From positions 1,674,001-1,738,000 of the forward strand of contig JADJWG010000001.1 in NCBI GenBank assembly GCA_016716475.1: a DNA stretch of 64,000 nt, read 5' to 3'. Position numbers and translations under genes: made by a program. The DNA is from Phycisphaerales bacterium (GTDB lineage Bacteria > Planctomycetota > Phycisphaerae > UBA1845 > Fen-1342). This document shows, in pieces, positions 45,196 through 53,980 of this stretch. The notes under the pieces were generated by a model. It was not told where the DNA came from and ran no database searches. It was given only the letters and a program-made list of their open reading frames with translations. The number at the start of each line of letters is the position of its first letter. Within the stretch, counting starts at the first letter, position 1.

Positions 45196-46281
45196 ATGCT
45201 CCTGGCTTGGTCCATTCTCGATGCGCTTGCGCGGAATTGGGCCTTGGTGGCCATTGCGGTCACGATCCTGACGCTGGTTGTGGTGTCGGCGTGCGTACTG
45301 ATGAACTACGTGCGCATCTCGCTGAACATCATGCGGACTACGAAGCCGCCGCTGTCACGGGCGCCGCTCGATTTCGACCGTATCCTGGGGGAACCGGTGT
45401 TCTTTCCAGCGCTGGATGGCCTCCCCCTGCAAGGGATGCTGTTGCGTGCTCCCGTCCATGTGCCGCGCCGTGGCATGATCATCTTCGTGCACGAGTTCTG
45501 TGCAGACATGTACTCCTGGGCACGGTACTGCCGCGGGCTGCACGAGCATGGTTATGACATTTTCACGTTCGATTTTCGCGGGCACGGACAGAGTGAATGC
45601 GAGCCGGACTACACCCCGCGGCAGTGGATCACCGACCACGATATGAACGACATGCGGGGGGCGGCCGCATATGTGGAACAATGGCTGCTGGCCCACCATT
45701 ATCCGGTCGAATACGGGCTGTTCGGAATCTCGCGTGGGGCCTGTGCAGCGATTCTGTTGGCGGCGGACAACCCGCAGGCGCGGGTCATTGTGTCGGACGG
45801 CGGATTCAGCACCGACAGCACGGTCGAGTATTTCATGCGGCGCTGGGCCTATATCTTCGCACGCATCCGATTCATGTACGAGAATCACCCGCCGGTGTTC
45901 TGGCGATTCCTGCGGTGGGCGATGTTCCATTTTGCACGGCGGGAATTCAAGTGCCGTTTCCCGTCTGTGCATAAGGCGCTGCGGCGGATGACGCCGCGGG
46001 CCATTCTATTCATCCATGGAGAGAAGGACTCGTACCTCCCGGTTGAGCAGAGTCGCCGGCTCTACGCCCTGGCGCCGCAGCCGAAGGCGCTCTGGATTGC
46101 GGCCGGCGCACGGCACAATCAGGCCGTGATCGTTCACCGTGATCGGTATCACGCCCTGACTTTGAACTTTTATGACCGCTACCTGATGCCCGCGGGTGTG
46201 GCACCGGTCGCCGAGGCAAGACCGGAGGTCGCCCCCCCCATGGCCTCGCAGCCCGCATTCGCCGATGCCGAGTCTCTTTGA
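45196..46281 (+). CDS. Membrane-anchored alpha/beta hydrolase
   Basis: 361 residues from ATG at 45196. An N-terminal membrane helix (LVAIAVTILTLVVVSACVLMNYV) anchors an alpha/beta hydrolase fold: oxyanion region GMIIFVHEFCADMYSWA, core FDFRGHGQSE, nucleophile Ser179 in GISRGAC, and a late His in ARHN. The acid is probably Asp in GEKDSYLP. It resembles enzymes acting on esters or lipids. The GH3-type gene begins inside its 3' end (17-base overlap), implying cooperation. Confidence 0.75.
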   Translation: MLLAWSILDALARNWALVAIAVTILTLVVVSACVLMNYVRISLNIMRTTKPPLSRAPLDFDRILGEPVFFPALDGLPLQGMLLRAPVHVPRRGMIIFVHEFCADMYSWARYCRGLHEHGYDIFTFDFRGHGQSECEPDYTPRQWITDHDMNDMRGAAAYVEQWLLAHHYPVEYGLFGISRGACAAILLAADNPQARVIVSDGGFSTDSTVEYFMRRWAYIFARIRFMYENHPPVFWRFLRWAMFHFARREFKCRFPSVHKALRRMTPRAILFIHGEKDSYLPVEQSRRLYALAPQPKALWIAAGARHNQAVIVHRDRYHALTLNFYDRYLMPAGVAPVAEARPEVAPPMASQPAFADAESL

Positions 46282-47947
46282 GTATTTAGCGAAGGAGATC
46301 GCCGGAACCCATGCCACCTGGGTTTATCGGCGCTTTCGCCGGGCCCTTGAGCGGCCCGTCTACGAGCAGCAGCAGGCCCTCCGCCGCGCGCTGCATGTTA
46401 CGCGTGGAAGCGCGTTTGCGCGTGAGCATGCGCTGCACCGGGTGCGGAACCTCGCTGATCTGCGGCGCGCGCTGCCCATACGAAACTACGAGCAGTATCG
46501 GCCTTATATCGAACGAGTTTGCGCAGGGGAGCATACCGCGCTGTTCGCACGGCGTGAGCCGATCCTCATGTTCGCCACGAGCAGCGGGACGACCGCACTG
46601 CCCAAACGCATCCCCGTGACGCGGTCCTTCGTGAAGGACTATCGCCGCGGCTGGAACACCTTCGGGCTCAAGGTCCTGGATGACCATCATGACGCGATTC
46701 TTCGCGCGATTCTCCCTTCGACCGGCCGATACGACGAGGAGCACACGGCCACCGGTATTCCGATTGGGGCGATCACGGGGCTGCTCGCGAAGATGCAGAA
46801 GCGCTTCGTGCGGCGGCTCTATGTCGGGCGGCCGGAAGTTGCCTACTTGCGGGGGGCGCAGCAGCGGTACTACGCACTGATGCGGCTGGCCATCGTGCGG
46901 GATGTCGCCTGGGCCATCACCGCGAGTCCCGGCACACTGATCGAGATGGCGCGCGTTGCAAACGAGCACCGCGCTGCGCTGATCCGTGACGTGCATGACG
47001 GCACGCTCGCGGAGTGGGTGGATGCAGGATCAGAGCTGCGTGCTACGCTACTTGCAGGCGTGCGTCCACAGCCCGAGCGCGCCCGGGAGTTGGAGCGGTG
47101 GTGTGCCGCGCACGGCGCACTGCGCCCGCGGGACTACTGGCGGTTGAGCTTCCTCGCCTGCTGGACGGGTGGAAGCATGGGACATTACCTGGAACGGCTC
47201 GGTGAGTGGTGGGGTGGGGTACCGGTGCGGGATATCGGTTTGCTGGCGAGCGAGGGGCGCGTCAGCATTCCTCTCGCGGATGGGGAATCGTCCGGGGTGC
47301 TGGATGTGACGGCGGCGGCATTCGAATTTATCCCGTGCGAAGAAGCCGCCACGGAAGAGCCGCGCACACTGGCGGCGCACGAGTTGGAAGTTGGGCAGGA
47401 CTATATCGTCGTGCTGACGAATACGACGGGCTTAGCGCGCTACCGGCTCGACGATGTGGTCAAGGTGCGGGGATGGGACGGCCGCACGCCGCGGGTGGAG
47501 TTCATGTACCGCGCAGGACGGGTGGCGTCGGTGGCGGGCGAGAAACTCACGGAGAACCAGGTTGTGGCCGCTGTACGTGCAGCGTGTGCAGCGCTCGGGC
47601 TGCCAAGTTTCGACTTTGTCCTGGCGCCGGCGTGGGCCGATCCCCCGTACTACGAGCTATATGCGGCGCGATCGCCGGTCGCGGGGCTCACAGACGCGGT
47701 GGACACTGCCCTGCGACAACAGAACGGAGAATACGACTCACGGCGCGGGTCGCGTCGCTTGGGGCCGGTGATTGCCCATCACATTCCGTGTGATGCGATC
47801 GCAGCGATGGATCGGCGGCTGGCGGCCGCGCGCCGCGGTACGGCCGAACAGTACAAGCGCCCGTGCCTGTTGACCGAGCCAGGTCAGTTGGAAGCACTGC
47901 TGTGCTTGTCGCCGAGTGAGCTCGGCGGGGAAACCGGCGGTCCGTGA
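46265..47947 (+). CDS. GH3-family acyl-acid amido synthetase
   Basis: 560 residues from ATG at 46265. GH3 enzymes activate a carboxylic acid as the acyl-AMP and join it to an amine; plant members conjugate auxin or jasmonate to amino acids. Seen are the ATP-grip loop LMFATSSGTTALPKRIPVT, the FDY-type region YYALMRLAIVRDVAWAITASPGT, and the second part VLTNTTGLARYRLDDVVKVRGWDGRTPRVEFMYRAGRVASVAGEKLTENQV, with hinge YRLDDVV. Bacterial substrates are unknown. The overlap with the hydrolase gene suggests a conjugation/deconjugation pair or a shared lipid path. Confidence 0.82.
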   Translation: MPSLFEYLAKEIAGTHATWVYRRFRRALERPVYEQQQALRRALHVTRGSAFAREHALHRVRNLADLRRALPIRNYEQYRPYIERVCAGEHTALFARREPILMFATSSGTTALPKRIPVTRSFVKDYRRGWNTFGLKVLDDHHDAILRAILPSTGRYDEEHTATGIPIGAITGLLAKMQKRFVRRLYVGRPEVAYLRGAQQRYYALMRLAIVRDVAWAITASPGTLIEMARVANEHRAALIRDVHDGTLAEWVDAGSELRATLLAGVRPQPERARELERWCAAHGALRPRDYWRLSFLACWTGGSMGHYLERLGEWWGGVPVRDIGLLASEGRVSIPLADGESSGVLDVTAAAFEFIPCEEAATEEPRTLAAHELEVGQDYIVVLTNTTGLARYRLDDVVKVRGWDGRTPRVEFMYRAGRVASVAGEKLTENQVVAAVRAACAALGLPSFDFVLAPAWADPPYYELYAARSPVAGLTDAVDTALRQQNGEYDSRRGSRRLGPVIAHHIPCDAIAAMDRRLAAARRGTAEQYKRPCLLTEPGQLEALLCLSPSELGGETGGP

Positions 47948-48442
47948 GGTGCTCGAGCGCCCCGTTTCTGGCGTGCGGAGTAGGTGGGGTGTAAATTACC
48001 CAAATTAACAGCGCGCGGGTCCTGATTGCGAATCGGCAATTGACAGGCCTGTCGGCGGGAGAGCGGGTGGTGGGGGCGGATACAGAACCGTTTCACTGCG
48101 GTTTTTTTGGGGCGTCAGGGGCGGTTTTTACGCGTCCTGAAACCCATGCAGTGGTGCCTGCCCCGGCGGAATTGACAGGTTCTGCACGAATTTTTGGTGG
48201 GCTTAACCCCTTGCGTTTTCTCTATTTACCGAAAAAGGGGTCAAGAATGTTAAAATAGATAAGAAACGTGCGCGGTCACGCTCTGGAAATGCTTTAAGAT
48301 GTGGAAGTACACGGTTCGATAAGGCACAGCGACTGAACAGAGAGAGGAGTCCTCGCGGCGGCGGCACATCGCACTTCCATCCGTGACGCTGCGAGATTTG
48401 GTGGAGTCGGAGATCCGGCACAGAGGCAGGAGCGGACCGTTC
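47948..48442. other. AT-richer intergenic region upstream of a sigma factor
   Basis: About 495 bases without a supported gene. It is richer in A and T than its surroundings. It contains an exact 10-base direct repeat, AATTGACAGG, at 48038-48047 and 48170-48179, each with a perfect TTGACA. An extended -10 (TGTTAAAAT, 48248-48256) could drive the sigma factor gene. An inverted repeat CCCCTT/AAGGGG surrounds 48208-48240. Confidence 0.4.
48248..48256 (+). promoter_or_regulatory. Extended -10 promoter for the sigma factor
   Basis: TGTTAAAAT (TGn-TAAAAT) at 48248-48256. Start would be near 48263, leaving a 5' leader of about 180 bases to ATG 48443. Confidence 0.35.
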
Positions 48443-49213
48443 ATGAAAACAGGGACACGGCAGGAACGAGTGGCCACGCTTTGGAGCACGTTCCGACGCA
48501 CTCGATCCGTAGACACCCGCAACCGGCTGATCGAGCATTACCTCCCCCTCGTCAACAAGATCGCAGAGATCATGGCTCGGCGACTCTGGCCGCGCGTGAC
48601 CGCGGACGAACTTGCCAGCGCGGGTTACGATGGCCTGATCGCGGCGGTGTCCTCGTTCGACCAGGATCGCGGGGTGAAGTTCGAGACCTACTGCCGACAG
48701 CGGATCGTGGGTGCGATTCGGGATTGGCAGCGCGAGGTGGATCCCCTGGGGCGCTCGGGGCGGAATTTCGAACGCACCATGAATCATGCTGAAGAGCGTT
48801 TCCAAGCCGAGTGCGGCCGGCTTCCGACGGCGGTGGAGTTGGCTCAGCGGATGGACATGTCGCTGTCCAAGTTCCTGCGCATGCGTAAGACGGTGGCCGC
48901 GTCACACAATGTGCCACTTGAATTCTCAAGCGACCGTAACGACGACAGTCGCATGAACACGCTCGTGCCCGCCGATCCCAGTCCGGGGCCCAGTCATCAA
49001 ACCGAGCGCGAGCTGATTCGCGATTACATCACCCGCGGATTAAAGGAGCAGGATCGGTTGATCCTGACCCTTTACTACTACGAGAAACTGACGATGGCGG
49101 CGATCGGCGCCGTGCTGGGGGTGAGTGAGTCACGTGTGTGCCAGCGGCACGCGGAGATCGTGGAGCAGTTGCGGGCGCGTTTTGCAGACGCGGCCTGCGA
49201 CCTGGTGGCCTGA
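48443..49213 (+). CDS. RNA polymerase sigma factor, FliA/SigB-like
   Basis: 256 residues from ATG at 48443, with a GGAG site eight bases upstream; a GTG at 48383 would add 20 residues. Region 2 is IEHYLPLVNKIAEIMARRLWPRVTADELASAGYDGLIAAVSSFDQDRGVKFETYCRQRIVGAIRDWQRE, region 3 LPTAVELAQRMDMS, and region 4 YYEKLTMAAIGAVLGVSESRVCQRHAEIVEQLR with the helix-turn-helix. Lacking region 1.1, it is a group 3 (alternative) sigma factor such as FliA or WhiG. No flagellar gene is adjacent, so the regulon is unknown. Confidence 0.85.
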   Translation: MKTGTRQERVATLWSTFRRTRSVDTRNRLIEHYLPLVNKIAEIMARRLWPRVTADELASAGYDGLIAAVSSFDQDRGVKFETYCRQRIVGAIRDWQREVDPLGRSGRNFERTMNHAEERFQAECGRLPTAVELAQRMDMSLSKFLRMRKTVAASHNVPLEFSSDRNDDSRMNTLVPADPSPGPSHQTERELIRDYITRGLKEQDRLILTLYYYEKLTMAAIGAVLGVSESRVCQRHAEIVEQLRARFADAACDLVA

Positions 49214-49425
49214 CCCGCACGCCGGTCGTTCGCCGCCGTGACCGACATTGAATCTCTACCTCCCTCCTCCTGCAGGGGACGTTCGCTTCGGCGACGTCCC
49301 CTGTTTTGCTGAATGGCTGGTCGGTGTCAACGGAACGGCATACCATGCTGCGCAGCGCGGGGGCCGTGCGGATGGACGTTCCCGTGCCGGCCTGCGCCAC
49401 TCGACCCATGCAAAGGGATCGCATC

Positions 49426-51681
49426 ATGCCGCGTGTGTCCGCCGCTTCCCATCGTCTTGCGCAGCTTGCGACGCCTCACAAATGGTCACTTGGGGGTGGT
49501 CGGCGTGTTCTCTGGGCACCGGAGTTTCCGCTCTTCCTGCACCAGCCGGGGTTCTGGGATCCGGGCACGTACCTCGAGCACAAGCTCGAGGGCCTGTTGA
49601 CGTGGACCCTGCTCGATGGTGGGGAAGAACTTCCCTGGGTGGCCGGTGCGCGACACTGGCAACCCGACGTACTTACGACGAAGTTCACCGCGGCCGGCAT
49701 CAATGCCACCGAGCGGAAGAGCGTGCGGCCGGACGATACGTTCGCGAGTGTGCTCGAGTTGCGGAATACGCGCCGGGTCGCGCGCACCCTGGACGTGATT
49801 CTGTGGGCCCGTGTCGATGCCACGGACATCGGCGAAGTGCGATTCGCGGATGTCCGCGGGGCTGTCGCGGGCATTCGCGGGCACTACAGTACGCACGATG
49901 CGGACGGCCGTGTGCGGCACAACCTCACCTTGTCATGGGCGCTGGAGGACAGCCGGGGTAAGGCGACCGCCGCAACTTCATGGTGCGTGCAGACATCGGA
50001 GTATTCCGGCACCCAGCCCGACTGGCGACTCACGCCGTTTTACGAGCTGTTCGATGGCAAGTTGCCCGACACCGGCCACTGGTTCGGTGGCATCGATGAA
50101 CGGCACGGTGGTCGGCCGTTGAAACGGCACGTTTTTCTCGCGTTGCACCGGCGTGTGCGGGTTGGACCGGGCAAGGCGGTTTCAGTGGGTGGGGGCTGCC
50201 GTGTGGCTCCGCGTGACGGTGGCCATGCCCGAGCGCGCGTTCCCGGCTGGGAGGGCTACTTCGCCGGAGCACCGGAGTTTCTGTGCTCCGATCCGTATCT
50301 CGAGCGGTATTTCGATTATCGCCTGTTCGGTTTGCGGCTGAACACGATCGATCATGGCCGGGCTCCGCTCGCCCAACCGTGCGTGTTTGAGGGGATCAAT
50401 CCGGGCTGGTTCCGGCATGCCATCTCGTACAGCAGCCAGGTCCTGCCGAAGGATTTGCGCTGGCTGCACGATCCGACACTTGCGCAGGGTTGTATTCTCA
50501 ACTTCCTGACGACGCGCGGAGCGGACGGTTTCATCGGTGGCGGACTGCTGCCGGAACGGGCGGAAGAGAACTGGCGCACCGAACACATGTACCACTGTGA
50601 CTGGGGCGGCGCAGCGCGCCTGGTCTACGAGCTGCACCCCGATCGCAGTTTCCTCGCCACATGCTACGAGGGACTCGCTGCGCATGCGGAATGGTTCGAC
50701 CGCACGCGCGACGCCGAGCGTACGGGGCTGTATGACGTGTGCTCGCAGGCGGAGACCGGGCAGGAATACATGAGTCGTTACCTGTTCGCCGACGCCCGGG
50801 CGGACGAATGGGGGACGTTCCGACTGAAGGGGGTCGATGCGACCGTCTACGTGTATCTGCTCAAACGGGCGCTCGCCTGGATGGCACAGGAGCTCGGTCG
50901 TCCACAGCAGGAAGCCGAGAACTGGCAGGCGCGGGCGGCAGTGACGCTCGATGCGGTCCGCGCGAAAATGTGGGACCCGCAGCGGCGGAAATTCTGCGAC
51001 GTGCATGCGCAGTCCGGGCGGCGCAGCCCGGCGCGCGCACTGACCGATTTCTACCCGTTTCTGTGCGACCTGGCGAGCATCCACCATCTGCCGGCCATCT
51101 ATGACCACCTGCTGAATCCGAAGGCCTTCTGGACGGAGTGGCCGGCACCGTCGAGCGCGCTGGACGAAAAGCTCTCGGACGCCTACGGCCGCTGGCGCGG
51201 CAAGCGGATGAACTGTCCATGGAACGGCCGTACGTGGCTGATGACCAATTCACACATCGCCGAGGTGTTGGCGCATGCTGCGCTGACGCTCGACCCGGCC
51301 CTGGAGCCCTACGCGGCGGCGTTCCTGACGCGCACGATCCATATGCTGTTCGTGGACCGCGATCTGCTGAAGCCGACGAGTTACGAATACTACAACCCGC
51401 TGACGGGGCAGGCACCGTTCTTTCGTGCGACCGACGACTATATGCACAGCTATCTCATCGACCTGGTGATTCGTTACGTCGTGGGCCTGCGACCACAGGC
51501 GGACGGTGCCCTGGTGATCGAACCGCTGCAGTTCGGACTGAAGCATTTTGCGCTGCGCAATTGCCGGGTGCGCGGGGAGGAAGTCGAAGTGACGTGGGAC
51601 GGACGGCAGTTGGCGGCCCGATATGGGCAGCGCCGGCAGCGGGTAAAGGGTTGGGAGCGACTGGTGTTTGAGAGACGGTGA
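49426..51681 (+). CDS. Large glycoside hydrolase-like (alpha/alpha)6-toroid protein
   Basis: 751 residues from ATG at 49426 (AAAGGGA upstream); an ATG at 49306 is possible. No signal peptide. An N-terminal beta-sandwich (FPLFLHQPGFWDPGTYLEHKLEGLLTWTLLDGGEE) is followed by a toroid: QAETGQEYMSRYLFADARADEWG, MWDPQRRKFCDVHAQSG, PWNGRTWLMTNSHIAEVL, and LKPTSYEYYNPLTGQAPF. The layout is that of GH63/GH37/MGH1 glucosidases and related families. It shares design but little sequence with the protein at 43-45 kb. Substrate unknown. Confidence 0.65.
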   Translation: MPRVSAASHRLAQLATPHKWSLGGGRRVLWAPEFPLFLHQPGFWDPGTYLEHKLEGLLTWTLLDGGEELPWVAGARHWQPDVLTTKFTAAGINATERKSVRPDDTFASVLELRNTRRVARTLDVILWARVDATDIGEVRFADVRGAVAGIRGHYSTHDADGRVRHNLTLSWALEDSRGKATAATSWCVQTSEYSGTQPDWRLTPFYELFDGKLPDTGHWFGGIDERHGGRPLKRHVFLALHRRVRVGPGKAVSVGGGCRVAPRDGGHARARVPGWEGYFAGAPEFLCSDPYLERYFDYRLFGLRLNTIDHGRAPLAQPCVFEGINPGWFRHAISYSSQVLPKDLRWLHDPTLAQGCILNFLTTRGADGFIGGGLLPERAEENWRTEHMYHCDWGGAARLVYELHPDRSFLATCYEGLAAHAEWFDRTRDAERTGLYDVCSQAETGQEYMSRYLFADARADEWGTFRLKGVDATVYVYLLKRALAWMAQELGRPQQEAENWQARAAVTLDAVRAKMWDPQRRKFCDVHAQSGRRSPARALTDFYPFLCDLASIHHLPAIYDHLLNPKAFWTEWPAPSSALDEKLSDAYGRWRGKRMNCPWNGRTWLMTNSHIAEVLAHAALTLDPALEPYAAAFLTRTIHMLFVDRDLLKPTSYEYYNPLTGQAPFFRATDDYMHSYLIDLVIRYVVGLRPQADGALVIEPLQFGLKHFALRNCRVRGEEVEVTWDGRQLAARYGQRRQRVKGWERLVFERR

Positions 51682-51685
51682 CGGG

Positions 51686-52522
51686 TCACCCGCCGTCGGC
51701 CGCTGACAGCAACCGATCCACCCGCACGAACTCGTACCCACGCTGCTTCAGCTCGACAAGCAGCGGATCGAGTTGCGGATGCAGCTTGTCCGCACGCTGT
51801 GATCCAAGGTGCAGGAGCAGGAGGAATCCGTTGAGACCATGCGGGTCGCGGTGCTCGTAGGCAAGAATGTCGGCGAGAATCTGCGCTGATGTCACGAAGC
51901 GGGGGTGATCTTCCGGAATCCAGTCCCGATTGGAGCCACTTCCGGGCGTGAAGTTGAAGAGGATGATGCCGGCGTCCTTTGCCCAGCGCACCTGGTCCGA
52001 GTTGTACCATTCGTAGGGTGGAATGAAGAAGATCGGTTCACCCGCAGGCAGCGCGCCACACGCGCGCAAATCCGCGATGTTCCGGCACAGATCGGCACGA
52101 AAATCCGCCGCCTCCACCAGCGTCTTTGCCCGGTCCTCCCAGGCGCAGTACAGCAGATGGGCGTGCGAATGCGGGCCGACATAGTGCCCTTCCCGGAGCA
52201 TGCGCGGCACCAGCGCGCGGTACTCTGGTTGGGCGAGGTAGTCACCGGTGAGGAAGAACCCCGCTGGTGCGGCGTGTTGCCGCAGTGTGTCAAGAATGGA
52301 CGCCGTTCCCTCGCCGTAATGGCCACCCGTAAAGACGAGCGCGAGTTGTTTCCCGGTGACGTCACCACGGACCGGTGCGCCGTGGTCAAAGGTCCAGTTT
52401 ACCGTGGCCGGAATCTGCTTCGTGCGGAATGCCGGCGCCGCGCAGCCACCCAGCGGACCGAGCAGTGTGAGCAGCACACCACACATCCGCACTTGTGAAA
52501 CCAAGATCATCCCTCTGCTCAT
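51686..52522 (-). CDS. NodB-fold (polysaccharide deacetylase-like) lipoprotein lacking the canonical Asp motif
   Basis: 278 residues from ATG at 52522, two bases after the acyltransferase stop. The lipobox is PLGGC (Cys27). The deacetylase fold is evident from LALVFTGGHYGEGTASILDTL (61-80), HSHAH in VGPHSHAHLLY (116-125) and late IPPYEWYN and GFLLLLHLGSQ. The first motif, normally TFDDG, reads FTGGH (64-68), so the catalytic base and metal Asp are both absent, while the HxxxH zinc histidines (118, 122) are kept. It may have altered chemistry or only bind. Operon with the HGSNAT-like gene. Confidence 0.8.
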   Translation of the reverse strand: MSRGMILVSQVRMCGVLLTLLGPLGGCAAPAFRTKQIPATVNWTFDHGAPVRGDVTGKQLALVFTGGHYGEGTASILDTLRQHAAPAGFFLTGDYLAQPEYRALVPRMLREGHYVGPHSHAHLLYCAWEDRAKTLVEAADFRADLCRNIADLRACGALPAGEPIFFIPPYEWYNSDQVRWAKDAGIILFNFTPGSGSNRDWIPEDHPRFVTSAQILADILAYEHRDPHGLNGFLLLLHLGSQRADKLHPQLDPLLVELKQRGYEFVRVDRLLSAADGG

Positions 52523-52524
52523 GT

Positions 52525-53898
52525 TCAAACCCTGATCAAGATCCGGCGGCGGTACAGCACGATCATGGGTAGCAACCACACCGCGACATACGCGACCGCG
52601 AAGAGCAGTGAACCGTTCAGCGGCCCCGCCCAGCTTGCGAAGAAGTGGTCATACAACCAGGCCTTCAGACTGGTCTGGTTGTCGGCGAGCCGTACGCCGC
52701 CGAGGATCTTGGCGACCACGCTCGATGCGACGTAGACCACGATGGCGTTGCTGCCGAACACTACAAGCGGCCATGTCCACGCCCGCCGGCCGCGCAGGTC
52801 CACCAGCCAGATGCCCATCGCAAGAAAGTGCAGCGCCAATCCCGCGGTCAGCAGCACATAGGAGCTGGTCCAGATCTTCTTGTTGATCGGGAATGAAAGA
52901 CCCCACCACAGTCCGACCAGCAGCAGCAGGTTGGCCGCTACGAAGAGGCCGACGAGCTTGGACGTGGTGTCGCGCGTGGTCTGAAGCCAGCGGCCGGTGA
53001 GCGCGCCGCAAAGCACGGTGACGATCGCGGGGAGCGTGCTGAGCAGCCCTTCGGGATCTGGCCGGTCGCGATAGAGGTGCCCGGCGAGAAATTGTGAATC
53101 AAGCCATTCATGCAGAAGCCCCTCCGCTCCCTCCACCTTAGCCGTGAATCCAGTCGGAGGCGGCACCCACGTGACCACACCCCAGTATCCCAGCAGTAAC
53201 CCAGCCGAGAGCACGACCTGGGTGCGCACACTGCAGAGGAGTACCACCAGCGCGGCAAAGAAGTAGCAGAGCGCGATGCGCTGCAGTACACCGGGAATCC
53301 GCAGACCGGTTTCCCGGAAGTAAGCGAAGTCGAAGACGAACGCGGCAAGTGCCAGTGCCATGAGCGCCCAGCCGGAGATGCGCCGCACCCCGCCAGCGGT
53401 TGTGTGCGGCGCTGCCTGGCGCGCACCGGCGGAAGCGACCAGGGCAATACCCGTGATCGCAAGAATGTAGGGCAGCGCTAAGCGGAAAAGCGAAAGTGCG
53501 ACGAGCACCCACGACGCCTCGGTCGTGCCGGCGCGAACCTTGTTCAGCAGGCGGAAGTCCGGAAACGCCGCCATGAACAGGCCGAGCAGGAAGATCAGAA
53601 CGCTGCGACGCACTATCTGCATCCACACAGCGCTTCGGTCGGGAGTAACCGCGGTGCGGCGGCGGAGTGAGAAAGTGAGGGCGACGCCTACTATGAAGAG
53701 AAAGAAGGGAAAGACGAGGTCGGTCGGGGTCCAGCCGTGCCACTGCGCGTGCCCGAGCGGTCCATAGATATGGCGCCAACTGCCGGGATTGTTGACCAGT
53801 ATCATCCCGGCGATCGTCAGTCCACGGAATGCGTCCAGGGCGGCGAGCCGCTCGGACGCGGGGGGCGCAGTTGCGGCGACAAGCGGCGTGGTAACCAT
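52525..53898 (-). CDS. HGSNAT-like membrane acyltransferase (DUF5009)
   Basis: 457 residues from ATG at 53898. About eleven membrane helices. The N terminus carries the family signature RLAALDAFRGLTIAGMILVNNPGSWRHIYGPLGHAQWHGWTPTDLVFPFFLFIVG, with the likely catalytic His in the first loops. This is the fold of heparan-alpha-glucosaminide N-acetyltransferase, which acetylates a glucosamine on the other side of the membrane from acetyl-CoA. The gene is followed by a deacetylase-like lipoprotein two bases on, suggesting work on an amino sugar polymer. Confidence 0.85.
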   Translation of the reverse strand: MVTTPLVAATAPPASERLAALDAFRGLTIAGMILVNNPGSWRHIYGPLGHAQWHGWTPTDLVFPFFLFIVGVALTFSLRRRTAVTPDRSAVWMQIVRRSVLIFLLGLFMAAFPDFRLLNKVRAGTTEASWVLVALSLFRLALPYILAITGIALVASAGARQAAPHTTAGGVRRISGWALMALALAAFVFDFAYFRETGLRIPGVLQRIALCYFFAALVVLLCSVRTQVVLSAGLLLGYWGVVTWVPPPTGFTAKVEGAEGLLHEWLDSQFLAGHLYRDRPDPEGLLSTLPAIVTVLCGALTGRWLQTTRDTTSKLVGLFVAANLLLLVGLWWGLSFPINKKIWTSSYVLLTAGLALHFLAMGIWLVDLRGRRAWTWPLVVFGSNAIVVYVASSVVAKILGGVRLADNQTSLKAWLYDHFFASWAGPLNGSLLFAVAYVAVWLLPMIVLYRRRILIRV

Positions 53899-53980
53899 GA
53901 GGGCGCAGTGTAGCCGAGCCCCCCTGTACGGAGGAGGCGCGACCGCCGTGCGGTCGGCAGGGATGGTGGCGCGCTGCGGT

